Shown one piece after another: positions 46,370-57,757 of a DNA stretch of 64,000 nucleotides. A program made the position numbers and the translations under genes. This stretch comes from Corbicula japonica (taxonomy: Eukaryota; Mollusca; Bivalvia; Venerida; Cyrenidae). The notes beneath the pieces are model-generated. The model did no database searches. It saw nothing but the letters and a program-made list of their open reading frames with translations, and had not been told where the DNA came from. The DNA lies in contig JAZAYU010000079.1 of assembly GCA_038501625.1 (NCBI GenBank), positions 1,240,001-1,304,000 of the forward strand, written 5' to 3'. Positions within the stretch are counted from its first letter, which is position 1; each line of letters starts with the position of its first letter.

Positions 46370-47210
46370 ATAAATGAAATATTCAATAGTGCTCCTCTTA
46401 AAAAATAATAATCTGATCCAGAAGAAAAATATGTCTACCACATCGACACTTCATGCTGAACATAAGATTTCTGTTTCAAGTCAATATTTTGAAAATGTAT
46501 TACTTCGCATCACAAGATTTTATTAAATCATTCCCCAACAAAAAATAATGGACTGACCCTACATGAAAAATATGTTACACACATCTTAACTTCAAGCCGA
46601 ACATATGTTTTAAGTTTGACATAATTACCTTGAAAACTGTACTAGTAGTTATCATCACAAGACTTTGTTAACTTGTGCTCCCCTCCAAAAAATTGGACTG
46701 ATCCAGAAGGAAAAAATGTCTTGCACATGTACAGTTTATGCCGAATATATGTTAAAAGTTACAAGTCAATATTTTTTTTTAAAACAGGAGAAGTAGTTTT
46801 TGTCATACGAGATTGTTAAATAATGCTCCCTTCCAAAAAATAATGGACTGATCCATACAAAAATATGTCACTTACATGCACATTTCATGCAGAACATATG
46901 ATTTCAGTTTCAAGTTGATATCTTGGAAACTGTAGAAGTTTGAATAACACGATTTTGTTTAATCATGTCCCCTACAAAAAATAATGGACTGATCGACACG
47001 AAAAATATGTCACGCACATCTACACTTCATGCCGAACATATGTTTAAAGTTTCAAGTCAATATCTTGAAAACTGTGGAAGAAGTTTGCGGCACAAAACTG
47101 TAGAATTTTGCACAACACGATTTTGTTTAATCATGTCCCTTACAAAAAGTTTTTCCCATTCTAAAAAAAATAATGGATTGATCCACATGAGAAAAAAACT
47201 CGAGACCTTT
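46370..47210. repeat. Diverged tandem repeat, period about 140 bp
   Basis: Six irregular units share AATAATGGACTGATCC, ATATGTCAC.CACAT, TTCATGC.GAACATATG and TTTCAAGTCAATAT.TTGAAA. Spacing is about 140, 143, 151, 139 and 190 bp. Well decayed, satellite-like. Confidence 0.75.
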
Positions 47211-47704
47211 AGAAACTATAACCTCCTGCCATCATGAGAAATGAAAATAAAAACCGAATTATTTGGTAGTATCAAAAAAGTAAAGATCATTTTATCTCGA
47301 CAAAAGAGACCTGCTGCTGACTGCTAAAGTGTTCTTAAAAACTTAAAACATTAACGATCCCATTCCTCCGGAAGATATCTCGAGTAAAGTAAGCCTAATC
47401 TATATTTTCTTTTAGAAGTAATCTCGTTAAACTTCAGAACTTGATATACTCGCCAACTCAACAATGTGTAGCCCATCATTCGAAAAACCATTTCTCTGTG
47501 TTTTTTATTTAAGATGTGCCTCTGTCATGGATAATTACTACGACTCCATACGAGTAAAACCTAATAACCCACTCTTTCGGGACAATATGCATCAACGTAT
47601 GAAAGTTAGAACGCGTTCCACAAGACTGGTACTTAATAGGTGTAAGGACTAAACAGCATTCAACAAAACAGTGGTAAATAGTGGGTGATCAAAATTTATT
47701 AGAA

Positions 47705-47926
47705 ATGAACTGCAACAGTAAAATGGAAAAAGAACAGGATAGAGAATTTTCAGACATTACAGAGCCAAAACAGAATCCATACCAGCTGCACGATACACAT
47801 AACAATATTACAAGCGTATTGCCACAACACACAACATCCATGCCAATTCAATGTAGACAAGTAGCACCAGAAATTCTACAACCAGACTCTTTATTGTACG
47901 GTCCTACATGTTCAATACAATGTTAG
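47705..47926 (+). other. Unrecognised 73-codon frame
   Basis: From an ATG at 47705 the frame reads MNCNSKMEKEQDREFSDITE and continues with polar, Gln/Pro/Thr-rich sequence to ...GPTCSIQC and a stop. Composition is more protein-like than in most frames here, but no motif, signal peptide or membrane segment is visible, and no splice partner is obvious. A further frame (47464-47652) precedes it. Confidence 0.25.
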
Positions 47927-48159
47927 ACAACGAAATGTATGCATGCAGATTTACTGGGACGAAGGGCAAAACTATTAGTTGCCTTAATTTTGCAATTCAA
48001 ATATATATTTCCCAGAAGCAGAATTCTGAGTTTCAGTTTTCTAGGTGAGAAATGATTTTGTCAGTGACTGTTTGATTTTTCCAATGGAACTCATATTGCT
48101 TTATTTTCTTATCACAATCATTCACAATTTATACAAAATCCACATAAATCTGTCTGCGG

Positions 48160-49018
48160 AATGGAGTGAAATTGGTACACCCTAGAACCAAGTTTAAATC
48201 AATGTAAGCACATGTATTCCAAATCAGAGCGCCTCCGGTTTTTTCATTTTCTTTACTGACATATAATAATAGTATTTGCCGTCAGTCTCTCTTGTAACGC
48301 CTTTTGGGGAGACTATGTGGCATTTAAGTTTAAATACATTGATATATTTTTATTTTTGTTCCTGTGAATTATTTAAACCAAGTTTCGCGAAGGAAGACAG
48401 ATATAAAGAAAAAGAGAATCAAGGATATTAGGAAAAGCTACATGCAGAAAACACTGAACCTGTGGAATTTACGCCTTACACGGACCTTACTTCTTTCCAA
48501 CTAAGGGTTATTAAAGTGTTGTTTTTTTTCAATAAGTATTCATCATCCAAATTGTTTCACATGCAAGTTTGTTCTAATTAATTTAAATGACCTGTACAAA
48601 AATGAAATATGCATATCAGGAATTGCTACGAACGGGAAAAAAACAAATTATCTTAGGATAGTTAAAATGTTTTAACGAATCTGATGTTTATATTAACATT
48701 CCTTATTGCATGCGTTCGATTTCTTGAGTTATTTCACCAAGAAAACTTGTACTTATTTGTGATACGAGAACCTGTTGGGGCAAGTGTGAGGTTGGTTCAC
48801 TCTAGAACCTGGTTTAAACCCCCAGTGGCAAATTGTTTTGTCACTGACCGTTCCGAGGCGGTAACTTCGGGTTCTCACTTTCGTTAATTGTTTGTGGCGT
48901 CCATTTTGAAACTAATAATTGTAAAACAATGCTCAATTTTCCTCTCTATTTTTTGGCTGTGTGGGGAGGTTGTGTCTGCTGGATGTGGCCATTCCTGATA
49001 TGCATAATTCACTTTTTT
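48160..49018. mobile_element. Retroelement end modules, inverted pair plus scrap
   Basis: A scrap with the ACACCCTAGAACCAAGTTTA block lies near 48175-48200. A minus-oriented tip sits at 48604-48645 (TGAAATATGCATATCAGG). A full plus-oriented module runs 48725-49018, ending CCTGATATGCATAATTCAC. Tip to tip this makes a 415-bp unit with inverted ends. Confidence 0.6.
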
Positions 49019-49019
49019 T

Positions 49020-50500
49020 TATATGTTTTAGACAAATAGTCGTCAGTTTAACTGTGTTAGATAGAATTCCCCGACCGATCTGGAAAACCTCACATTTCTT
49101 CATACAATTTATTTAACGTGTTTAAAATTAATTTCTCCAAAAATACTCAAAATTGAAATCAAATGGATGGAAAGAAGTTCTATAAAATGTTAGGGATGAG
49201 GCTGAAGCACGATCGTCAATACTCCGTCACAATATACCTAAGAGGACGTTTAGCTTATTCCCAAGAGAGATTTAATGGGAGAAAGTTTCTCCTGTTTTAG
49301 TCAGATCTCGTTACTTATTATTAAACTAATCAAGTGACCGAAATTCCGTGATAACAAGAATAGATCATTTATATCAACCTTTTAGAAAGTTGTAAGTATC
49401 ATATACAGAAAGTAAATCTGAAAATAAAAGGACAGGGAGATATTAGCAAACAAAACATAAGAAACAAAAAGGGTCGCCAGTAATTAAATAATGAAATAAA
49501 CGTGTCAGATTAAAACCTGTATCACAGATTATGATTTTCTTACTGTATAATTTAACAAGGAGGCATGTGCAGTAAGTAATATGCATTTGGAACGGTCAGT
49601 GGCAAAACAATTTGATTTTAGGGTTTATACCAACGTAAATAAAATACTAATTTTGCCTTTACATCGCTCAATAGTATGAGGTTAAAAGATTCCCCACCCA
49701 TCCTTAATTTAATCACTATCACACGAGACAGCATATGATTCCATGTCAATGTGATAGTGATTCAATTTCTTAATTTCACTAACACGCTAAATTTACATAA
49801 TCACTTTTGAAATGCATAGTTTGATCAACTTGAAGTTTTAAAACGAAAGGCTATCACAGAAAACCGTATCTGCTCCCCTATAAACAAGTGTAATTGTCGT
49901 GTTTGTACAAAGTTAAACCATAGGTCTTGCTGTTCGGTTAATAACAGAGATTGTTTTACAAAAATATCATGTTTGAAACACAGCTTGAAAGACGGTCAGT
50001 GTCCGAGTAAATCGTCCATTGATTAGAGAAATTTAGCGAAGATTTTACACTGACGTTGTTGCTGTTATTTTGTGAGAATTGCTGATTAAGTAAACGAAAT
50101 CTTTTATCAAAAGTGTTTTGTAATGCAGTATTAGACAAAAACACGATGATCTAGACAACAAAATCAAATTCTTAAGTCAGAAAATCAATATTTTCGAAAG
50201 TTGCCCACATGAGTAATATGATAGTTACAACATTATGCTGGAGCCTTTCAACTTGCATTTGTAAACAATGAGATATTTGTAAAAATGTGTTTGGCTTTGA
50301 ATTTCCTGGTCGCGTAAATGGGTAAGAAAACTTGATTTCTCTCTTCATACGAGAAATCTCGTAATAAAAAAAAATAAGTAACTTATAAGGTGGGCATTTT
50401 AAATAAAGTTTTTGTTGTTTAGTTTTTTTTTTGTGAATTTATGTAAATAGAATTTTAGGTTATTTAAGGTTTGCTATTTTTCTTCACTTTTAAACATCAT
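49020..50500. other. AT-rich gap with small repeat scraps
   Basis: A 40-bp retroelement scrap (TTGGAACGGTCAGTGGCAAA at about 49589) and a loose inverted repeat around AATCACTATCACA/TGTGATAGTGATT (about 49710-49772). No gene recognised. Confidence 0.35.
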
Positions 50501-50507
50501 AACGTAT

Positions 50508-50640
50508 ATAAAACGAAAATATATTCATAACGATTATTTGTGCAAAGTTTAAATAAAAAGGATTTTCCGTCAGAGAGATTTTTGTATTTCTAACGTTGTC
50601 AGTGCAATAAGGACTGAAGATGGTCCTTAAACTGAAATCC
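50508..50640. repeat. Second copy of the 32.2-kb interspersed repeat, unexpanded
   Basis: Shares ATAACGATTATTTGTGCAAA, CGTCAGAGAGATTTTTG-type sequence and the end GGACTGAAGATGGTCCTTAA with 32308-32480. It has only one GACTGAAGA unit. Confidence 0.6.
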
Positions 50641-50714
50641 TACGGGATATACAAGAATAATTTATAACAAATACGTTTAGAAGTAGTATTAATACCTCAT
50701 TACTGTGATAGGTT

Positions 50715-51008
50715 ATTTGGAGCTTATTTACCAAGAAACTTGTACTTGTTTATTCGTATGAGAATAGTGGGGGCAAGTGTGCTGTTTTTGCACCGTAGAA
50801 CCCGGTTGAAAACCCCAGCGGCAAATTGTTTTGCCATTGACCCTTCAATGCAATAATTCCACGGGTTCTCGTTATCGTTTGTGGAATCTATTTTGAAACT
50901 GATGATTTTTTACATATGCTCTCTTTTTTCTCTCAACTTACTTTTCGGCTGTGTGGGGAGGCTGTGTCTTCTGGATGTGGTCATTCCTGATATCCATTTT
51001 TCACATTT
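50715..51008 (+). mobile_element. Solo inverted retroelement module
   Basis: Runs from TTTACCAAGAAACTTGTACT to the tip CCTGATATCCATTTTTCAC. Its left boundary falls within a few bases of the boundary seen at 4846 and 48725. Confidence 0.6.
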
Positions 51009-51009
51009 T

Positions 51010-51754
51010 GGAAAAAAAACAATAACATATTTTATTCATTACAAAGGATGTAGATTGGAGTATTAAGCAGTGTCTGATACTCTTGAGAAGGTGTTGCTTT
51101 TTTGTTATAAGAAATTGTTTGTACAATAAGAAAACCTAATAAGCAGCAGCAGGTGCGCTGAAAAAGATTTAATTTTGAGGACAATCGGTGTCGTTAGATT
51201 GTAGCTTATTTTAGTGTATATAATGTGAAAACAGTGCGGTCTCCAGAGCGATATTGTTAAGTTATTATCCGCTATCTACAAAATAGGTTTCGAAACTTTT
51301 AAAATAACTTTTTTAGTACACACAGAATATAAGATGATCATTAATGTTTATTTTAGAAACCCATCGTTTTGTTTGTTATAAATCTCCTGTTAATGCAGGA
51401 CAAACATGACAACCTTCATTATAAAAGGACTGCAATCATTTCTTCAAGGAGAATAATCATGCACTTTAAATATCCTTAAGGTGTTTTAAAATCTATACTG
51501 GTAATTCCACACTGTATTAGGTGAATATAAGTTTTATTATTCCCGAGAGCGCTGTTTATTCTTAAAGCGATGCATCGTCAATATGTTGTTTACTCACGCC
51601 CTTTGAAGTTTTTGTGTACTTTTGTCAGTGTCCCGCAGTAATGTAGCAAATAATGATTACTTTCTGTTCTTATCCTATCCTAGAGGATATATAGCAAAAG
51701 CCGCTTTTCCGTCTTCTGTCGGCTCGTAAAAGATTTCTGATTTTCTTCAACATC
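51010..51754. other. AT-rich gap
   Basis: Nothing recognised. Confidence 0.3.
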
Positions 51755-51955
51755 GATTTGGCAAATTGTTTTTCCACTGACCGTTCCAAGGCGTTACCCC
51801 ATTAGGATCACTTTAATTAATTATTTATGGTGTTTTATTTGAAATTGATCATCTTAAAATCCATGCTCTCTTTTCCTCTCTAAATTTCGGCTGCGTGGAA
51901 AGGCTGTGTTTGCTGGGTGTTCCTGCCAATAATATGCGTATTTCACCTTTTTTTC
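51755..51955 (+). mobile_element. Truncated retroelement module
   Basis: Starts at TTGGCAAATTGTTTTTCCAC and ends with a worn tip (ATAATATGCGTATTTCACC). Confidence 0.55.
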
Positions 51956-52061
51956 AAAGGACTATGTAACTGTTTATAGCACTGATTGAATGAGAAGGGA
52001 GAAGTTTTACGACCGCCACACGGAAAACAACACTACTGTGATATTTAAATAGATGAAACTT

Positions 52062-52235
52062 GAAAGAACTTTGAAAGCCACCAAAAATATTGCAGGCTCA
52101 GTTGATTAAACCTGTTTATAAGCAGTAATGGAAGTGCTTATTACTGTTCACGCCACCTAGCCACCCGTTACACGACACAAACAACGATACTTTAATAATT
52201 AAAAGATGAAAAAAATCTTTGAAAGCCACCGGACT
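52062..52235 (+). repeat. Double-hairpin repeat, copy g
   Basis: ACTTTGAAAGCCACC, TTGCAGGCTCAGTTGATTAA, and GCAGTAATGGAAGTGCTTATTACTG (hairpin retained) are recognisable. The motif CTTTGAAAGCCACCGGAC recurs at about 52215, so parts of two copies abut. Confidence 0.55.
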
Positions 52236-52237
52236 TT

Positions 52238-52352
52238 AGAAGCTTAAAGCATTGTAAAGAGAAAAGATGGGTTCTAATGACCTTCTCGAGACCAGTCTAT
52301 GGAGTCAAATCAGCAAGAGCACGATGACAGGTACAGTCGAGCTTCTAGGTTA
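52238..52352 (-). mobile_element. Retroelement 3' untranslated fragment
   Basis: GCATTGTAAAGAGAAAAGAT, GAGACCAGTC and AATCAGCAAGAGCACGATGA match the retroelement 3' region. Confidence 0.6.
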
Positions 52353-52478
52353 CGTAACTGAGATTGAAAACCAGTCTAAAATCTGCATCTGATTGGCTGA
52401 CCAGTCGCCATTCCAGCCAATCAGATGCTTAAGATTTGATACTGGTTTCCATTCTCAGTTTTATAACCTTGTGACCAG
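52348..52478. mobile_element. Palindromic MITE ending next to the receptor 3 stop codon
   Basis: Arms around CATCTGATTGGCTG and CAGCCAATCAGATGC, outer ends AACTGAG and CTCAGTTTTATAACC. A decayed copy of the 19453 palindrome. It ends about 6 bp from the stop codon of receptor 3 (52485-52487), so it must form the start of that gene's 3' untranslated region. Confidence 0.65.
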
Positions 52479-52484
52479 ATTAAA

Positions 52485-55400
52485 TCAACAATTACTTTCC
52501 ATAAGATTTCGTTGTGATGATTGAAAACTAGGATTGTCTCCAGCGGTGATAGTATGTAACTTTGTCGTTGTTAGACAATCTTCCCCGTCGGTATGGGCAA
52601 TCAACTGTTGGCAGTTGAACTCTGCTGGCTTGCTGTGATATGACTGTCTGGATTTAGTACAGGGTACAACTGTGTTTGTGTTCATAACATCACACGAAAT
52701 ATCGCTGATGTTTTTATGACACAGCTTGCATTTCGACAACAATACTTTATAAGCGTCAGCAAATTTTTTGTTGGTGATGTAGTATATAAACCAGTTAAGC
52801 GACGGATGTAAATGAGCAAACATTGTTATATACAAGTGAATCTCGTGCGCAAATGTGTCTTTAGAATCGATGACAATTAGCAGTGCATACGGCGCCCAGC
52901 ATGTGATGAAAACAGCGTATATAATAAACAGAGTCCTTGCCAAATGAAAGCTCTTCAGAAATGGACTTGACGCAGTAGGATGGTTCTGCTCCCGTATTCT
53001 TCGATGGTGTCCGCGAACATATAGATATATCTGCAGGTAACAGAATCCGGTCACGATCGACGGTAGCCAGACCAAGACTATTGAAAATACTACGGTATAT
53101 GGGAAAGTTGCCATTCGGTCCCATATACATTCTAAACTTTTTCTGTCAAAGCCATGGTCGCCGATATTCGCAATATTTAATAAAACCAGTATTCCTCCAA
53201 CTAAGTAAAGAGAAATGCAAATGCAGATACAATTCCATTTCTTAAAAATGATTCGGTATCTTTCGTGAGCACAAATGTAAAAATATCGGTTAATGCTCAT
53301 GACGGCGATCGTCATCAGTGACGTCACACAGGAAATGGTACAGATGCTTGCAACAGCTTGACATAATCCAGGCAACTTGTCAAAGAAATGTACACCCTCA
53401 ATCTTTGCTGAAAGTAAATAGAAAAAGGTAATGTTGGCTAATTATAATTATGGAGTATATAAATTAACTATACTCAAGTCATAAAGAAACACAGGGTGAC
53501 ATTATTTGCAATACCTTGCGAAGCTGTTGATCATAAACATCGAAAAACTGCTAATTAAATCTCTGGATTACAGTGCATTGTATCGAGTGTCGCATACTGG
53601 GCTTGCGTAAACGTGAAAAACTAGACTAATCCCTGCGTTACTTTATCACTGAAGTACATTTCATTTGTGTTATGGTGCTATGCAAACACATTACCTGATA
53701 GAGAACGAAACACAAGGCCCCTATATTAAAAAAAACAATCTAACGCTCAAATTTTATTCTTAACTCAACATTTGTATTTAAATTCTTAGTAAAATTAATG
53801 CATTCTTTATATATATGATATCAATTCATTTATTGACAATTTTATTAAATAACTACATTATAATTATACTCATAACATATTTAATACATTTAGCACTGTT
53901 TGCATTGATCCGAATCAGAAAATGCGTTTTTTTGTGAAATCTACACGTTTAAAAGATCGAGCTGCTATTTCACAAAGCTTCTTGCTGAATACTATATCAT
54001 ATTTTGGCCCTGCTTTATAAGGCATTAAAATTACTTCAAAAGCAGGCTTTATATCTATATTACTTTTCGGCCCGCAGCCGGAAAAGTAATGCAGATATTG
54101 ACACTGTTTTCAAGCAGTCCATGGTGTTATTGGACGTGGTAAGCGCTTTTTATAGGAAAACTAATATATAGTTGTTTAATAATTCAAGTTATTTAAAAGT
54201 AACATTTGAACATGTTTATACTAAGAGTATGTAAATCCTGTGCCCAAGATCATAAAGGAAATCTGTAGACCCGATCACGTTTCAAAGATCTGACCAGTGC
54301 CATTTCAGCTGATCAGATGCTTGAGATTTGTGACTGGTCTCCAACCAATCTTAGTTTTATGATTTTGGACCATTTTGTAATATAAATGATGTTGAAAGCT
54401 CTGTCATGATTGTGTGGGAGTTTAATTGATAATTGTCCTTTTCTGGAGTTATTTGAGATGACAAATGTTAATACTTTTATATTTGACGCAAAATCATACA
54501 CATATATCAAATAAATAGGTTTCGAAATGTCATATAAACATACATGTAATAGTCTTCTTCATGATCACCCTAAATATCTGTGAAATTGACTCATTTTACG
54601 CCTTCAATCAGAACAGGGTCTTGTGAGAATAAAATACAGTTTGTAAGATGACAAATCATATTAAATTATTCTTAAGGGTGAGGTTTTTTGTCTTATTTAA
54701 AACATGATTGTCGTCATATCATCGCGACCGATTTCTTTTCTTTTCAAACAGAATCTATAGAGAATATTTATGTTTACCGGTGTAGGATGAAAAAGAATTC
54801 GTATATCCACGAGTGTCGTGGCGTGATTCCTGAGTTCACGAGTTTGAAATATATTTCTTTCTTTCATCTGTTAAAACCAATTTTCTATTTATGTCATGAT
54901 GTTAATGAATAATTTGCGTGATTTTGACAGTAATGTTGCATAAAACGGGCCAAACACGTTTGTTTTTGACCTTGCGTCATGACGTCATATACCCAAACTT
55001 GAACAAGTTTTCGGAACTTTCTCAAAATGCACAAAGTCGTCAGTAACGGGTATGTCCCGTTGTGATGCATAAACGAAATGTTCTGACTTGTTTGTTAATC
55101 TAAATATTATGATATTCCCGCTTAACCTCAACTAGAGCACATTTTGCAACGTTGTATTTCACAATTTCAACCAATCTTAGTTTTATGATTTTGGACCATT
55201 TTGTAATATAAATGATGTTGAAAGCTCATGATTGTGTGCGAGTTTAATTGGTAATTGTCCTTTTCTATTGAACCTCTGATATTTACAATTAGAATAGATA
55301 AAAAGGAAACTTTGAAAGCCAACGAACACGACAAAATATGAGAACATTGCAGGCTCGGTTTGATTGAGTTTGTTCATGGGCAGTAATGGAAATGCATATT

Positions 55401-56989
55401 ACTGCCCATCGCCGCCTAGTGCCGGATTGAGCGCAACTCAATATTTAAACCAATAAACAGTACAATTTCGATCCATCCCAAACGATGGTATCGATATGGC
55501 GGTGAACATGAACCTTTCTATGCGGTATTTTCCGATTAATACAATTCCATGCTCAGCGGCGTATGGTCCCAAGAAAAAAGAATGGGTTTGCCCTAAACAA
55601 GAAAACAATGCGTGAAACAAAACGTATGATCTGGGGGTATAAATCCTGCATATCACAGATGACGCCAAAAGCAAAATGTAAGGAAGTATTTCCTTGGAGT
55701 GATTGAACAATATCCAAATCCATTTTGACTGGGATATTCAAACCAACCATCTCTATACTGGCAGAAATAATTTCATTTAAAAGATAATCTGTCTGCGTAC
55801 ATCAACTTCCGACATTAACACTTACAATTCCCACGATATGCATATTTGATCTAGAAATACTTATTTTCCAGATATTATTCTTGTCTTATTCAACAAGGAA
55901 ATGTATCATTATTCCTCCATAAATATTTGAAAAGGTCGTTTAAAATGCTTACTTCACGGAATGAAATTTAAACAGGCTCCATTGAACCGGGCATGCAATG
56001 TTTACACATTTGTCGTTTTCAGTGGCTTTTAAAGTTCCCTTATCAACTATTTAAGTACGCGCCCTGTAGTATGAAGGTGATACATTTATTGCGATTTCTA
56101 GATAATTTAATCAAAATATATAATAATATAATCCATTTATAGTTTTTTAATAATCATGTTCAATGTGGAGTATATAAACATACTTTCTCCTTTACTTTTA
56201 AGAATCTCTTTACAAAAAAATATTGTATCTAAAAACAGTTTCTGTTATGAATGATCATTTTATATAAATATTTTCTTCAAATCTCTTTTATCGGAACGTT
56301 ATTCCGTTATAAATTTTAGGTGAACCCCAATACTAATTGAATCTCTTATTTTAAACAGTAGACTCTTGGAGAACATGGCGGAGTTAAGGAAATATAACCA
56401 CACACCACTGTTTAGGGAACGAAACCTTTCTTCGCAACCGAAAGAGTAACAGCAGGCAAAACTACATGATAAATCATTTTTAAACGCAACAGCAGAGAGA
56501 GAAAGAGAGAGAGAGAGGGAGAGGGAGAGAGAGAGTGGGTCAGAGGGAGATAGAGATAGGGGAGAGAGAGAGAAGAGATATAGAGAGAGAATGATTAGGG
56601 AGAGAGATAGATAACTAATTAAAAAAACTTCAGTACTTTTGAATACTTTTACTAAGGATTATTAATACAGAGAGATAAAAGACGGTTATACAAATGGACA
56701 TACCTATGATGCTCATTGGATCGGCTATGGAGGTAACGTACAGGTCTGAGAAAGCCAGATTCACTATAAATATACTCTCCACCTTCTGCAGATTCTTGCG
56801 ACTGAGAACACTCAATATAATCAGTACATTGCCAAATGTTCCAACCACCGTGGCAAACACAAGTATCACCAGGCATGGCAGTGCCGCCTCCATATTTGTT
56901 ATCAAAAACTCATATCTATCATAATGAAGCGAGCTATTAACGTCCGCCGGAAGCGAACTCATTCTGTCTTCTCGGAGTTCTAAATCCAT
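52485..56989 (-). CDS. Rhodopsin-class GPCR, melatonin/Tre1-moody-like (receptor 3)
   Basis: Seven-TM membrane receptor of 402 aa; exon 1 is 56704-56989, exon 2 is 52485-53407. The donor is G|gtatgt, the acceptor tttcag|CA, phase 1, and the split codon gives Ala96. An in-frame TAA lies upstream of the ATG. TM1 carries GN at 53-54, TM2 NLAFSD with Asp82. The TM3 Cys is 111, NRY 135-137, the ECL2 Cys 189, CWAP 265-268, and the NPxxY site reads NWFIY (300-304). It has the longest C-tail (about 90 aa), Ser/Thr/Asn-rich, ending ESNC, like VNC in receptor 1. ICL3 carries a Pro/Ser segment (HPTASSP). No canonical AATAAA was seen close to the stop, where a palindromic MITE begins. Ligand unknown. Confidence 0.9.
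54342..55268. repeat. Direct duplication of a 100-bp segment
   Basis: CAATCTTAGTTTTATGATTT and the following 80 bp, to GGTAATTGTCCTTTTCT-type sequence, occur at about 54342-54442 and 55169-55268. The second copy has a small deletion. The intervening 730 bp are not repeated. Confidence 0.8.
55300..55600 (+). repeat. Double-hairpin repeat, best copy (h)
   Basis: In order: ACTTTGAAAGCCAACGAACA; TTGCAGGCTCGGTTTGATTG; a perfect 10-bp hairpin GGGCAGTAAT/ATTACTGCCC (55378-55387 with 55398-55407, 10-nt loop); CGCCGCCTAG; a perfect 6-bp hairpin ATTGAG-CGCAA-CTCAAT (55426-55442); and a distal 150 bp with ATCCATCCCAAACGATGG. About ten copies occur in the window, in both orientations. Minus-strand frames over it (55438-55710) are by-products. 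Confidence 0.75.
55955..56045 (-). repeat. Double-hairpin repeat fragment (i)
   Basis: Reverse orientation; only the GGCTTTTAAAGTTCCC end and the AGGCTCCATTGAACCGGGCA stretch remain. Confidence 0.4.
56491..56600. repeat. GA-rich microsatellite in the receptor 3 intron
   Basis: Interrupted (GA)n/(GGGAGA)n run about 100 bp from the donor site of exon 1. Confidence 0.85.
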
Positions 56990-57750
56990 CTCAGAGCAAA
57001 CCTTTATATGTATCTCAATGTTAATGAATTAAAATTTCATAAGTGTAAAAAAGAGAACTCTTAATGTACGTTGAACAATGTTTGAAATAAGGCAACAACG
57101 TAGCCGAAGTTTATCCAATAACTGAAGCAGGCATTTATACACTTTCCTGATATATGTCCCTTAAATGAGATGTTTGCCATTTCTCGAAACCAATATATGA
57201 TAGTTACCAAGTTTTAAGAAAACCGATAAGTTTTAGACGTCTGAGATAGAAAACATGTTTTTGTTTAAGTGCTTTTTTCCCGCAAGCATATACTTATCCA
57301 TATTTACGTGGGTTCGGAACAACGGCCGGTTAAGCAAAATGTGAAGAAAATCGGTCAAGTCATGTGTTTGTTAAAGAGATCGGTAATTTTGGTTGACGGT
57401 GTATAACATGTGGGGGTGGAAAGCAAGACGTGTAACTTTTTAGGTATTTCTTAATTGTGCACCATAGTGTTTTGAAGATGATGAGATGTGAAAAAAATAT
57501 CTGTTTTTTTTTTTAACAATTTCCAAAAATACTCTTATTATATTGTTATAAACAGATGTACGTTGTCATAACAGGAGACAATTGTTGCAAAAGTGTTAGA
57601 AAAATAATAAAATGTGGTACGTGCTATGTTGTCTATTTCGGGGGTCAAAATAAAACACTTCCCACTCAAATAAATAAAAAATAACAAATTTCAATATCCA
57701 TTTCAATGTTTCCTCCAGAGCCAACGAGTGCAATACATTATGAGGTAGTT
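56990..57750. other. Region upstream of receptor gene 3
   Basis: No gene recognised. A TATAAA word (minus strand, about 57003-57008) lies only 14 nt before the ATG, too close for a normal TATA box unless the first exon is untranslated and distant. Confidence 0.3.
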
Positions 57751-57757
57751 TACAAAA

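Larger units (their letters stand above)
53408..56703 (-). other. Intron of receptor gene 3
   Basis: This 3.3-kb intron holds a decayed palindromic MITE (about 54279-54370), a 100-bp direct duplication, the best-preserved double-hairpin repeat (55300-55600), a second reverse fragment of it (55955-56045) and a GA-rich run close to exon 1. A plus-strand frame at 54688-54912 has no family features. Confidence 0.8.

Noticed and set aside
55378..55420. Helitron-like 3' end (hairpin followed by CTAG)
   Set aside because: Copies remain alignable for more than 150 bp beyond the CTAG, so the element does not end there. No Rep/helicase sequence was seen.
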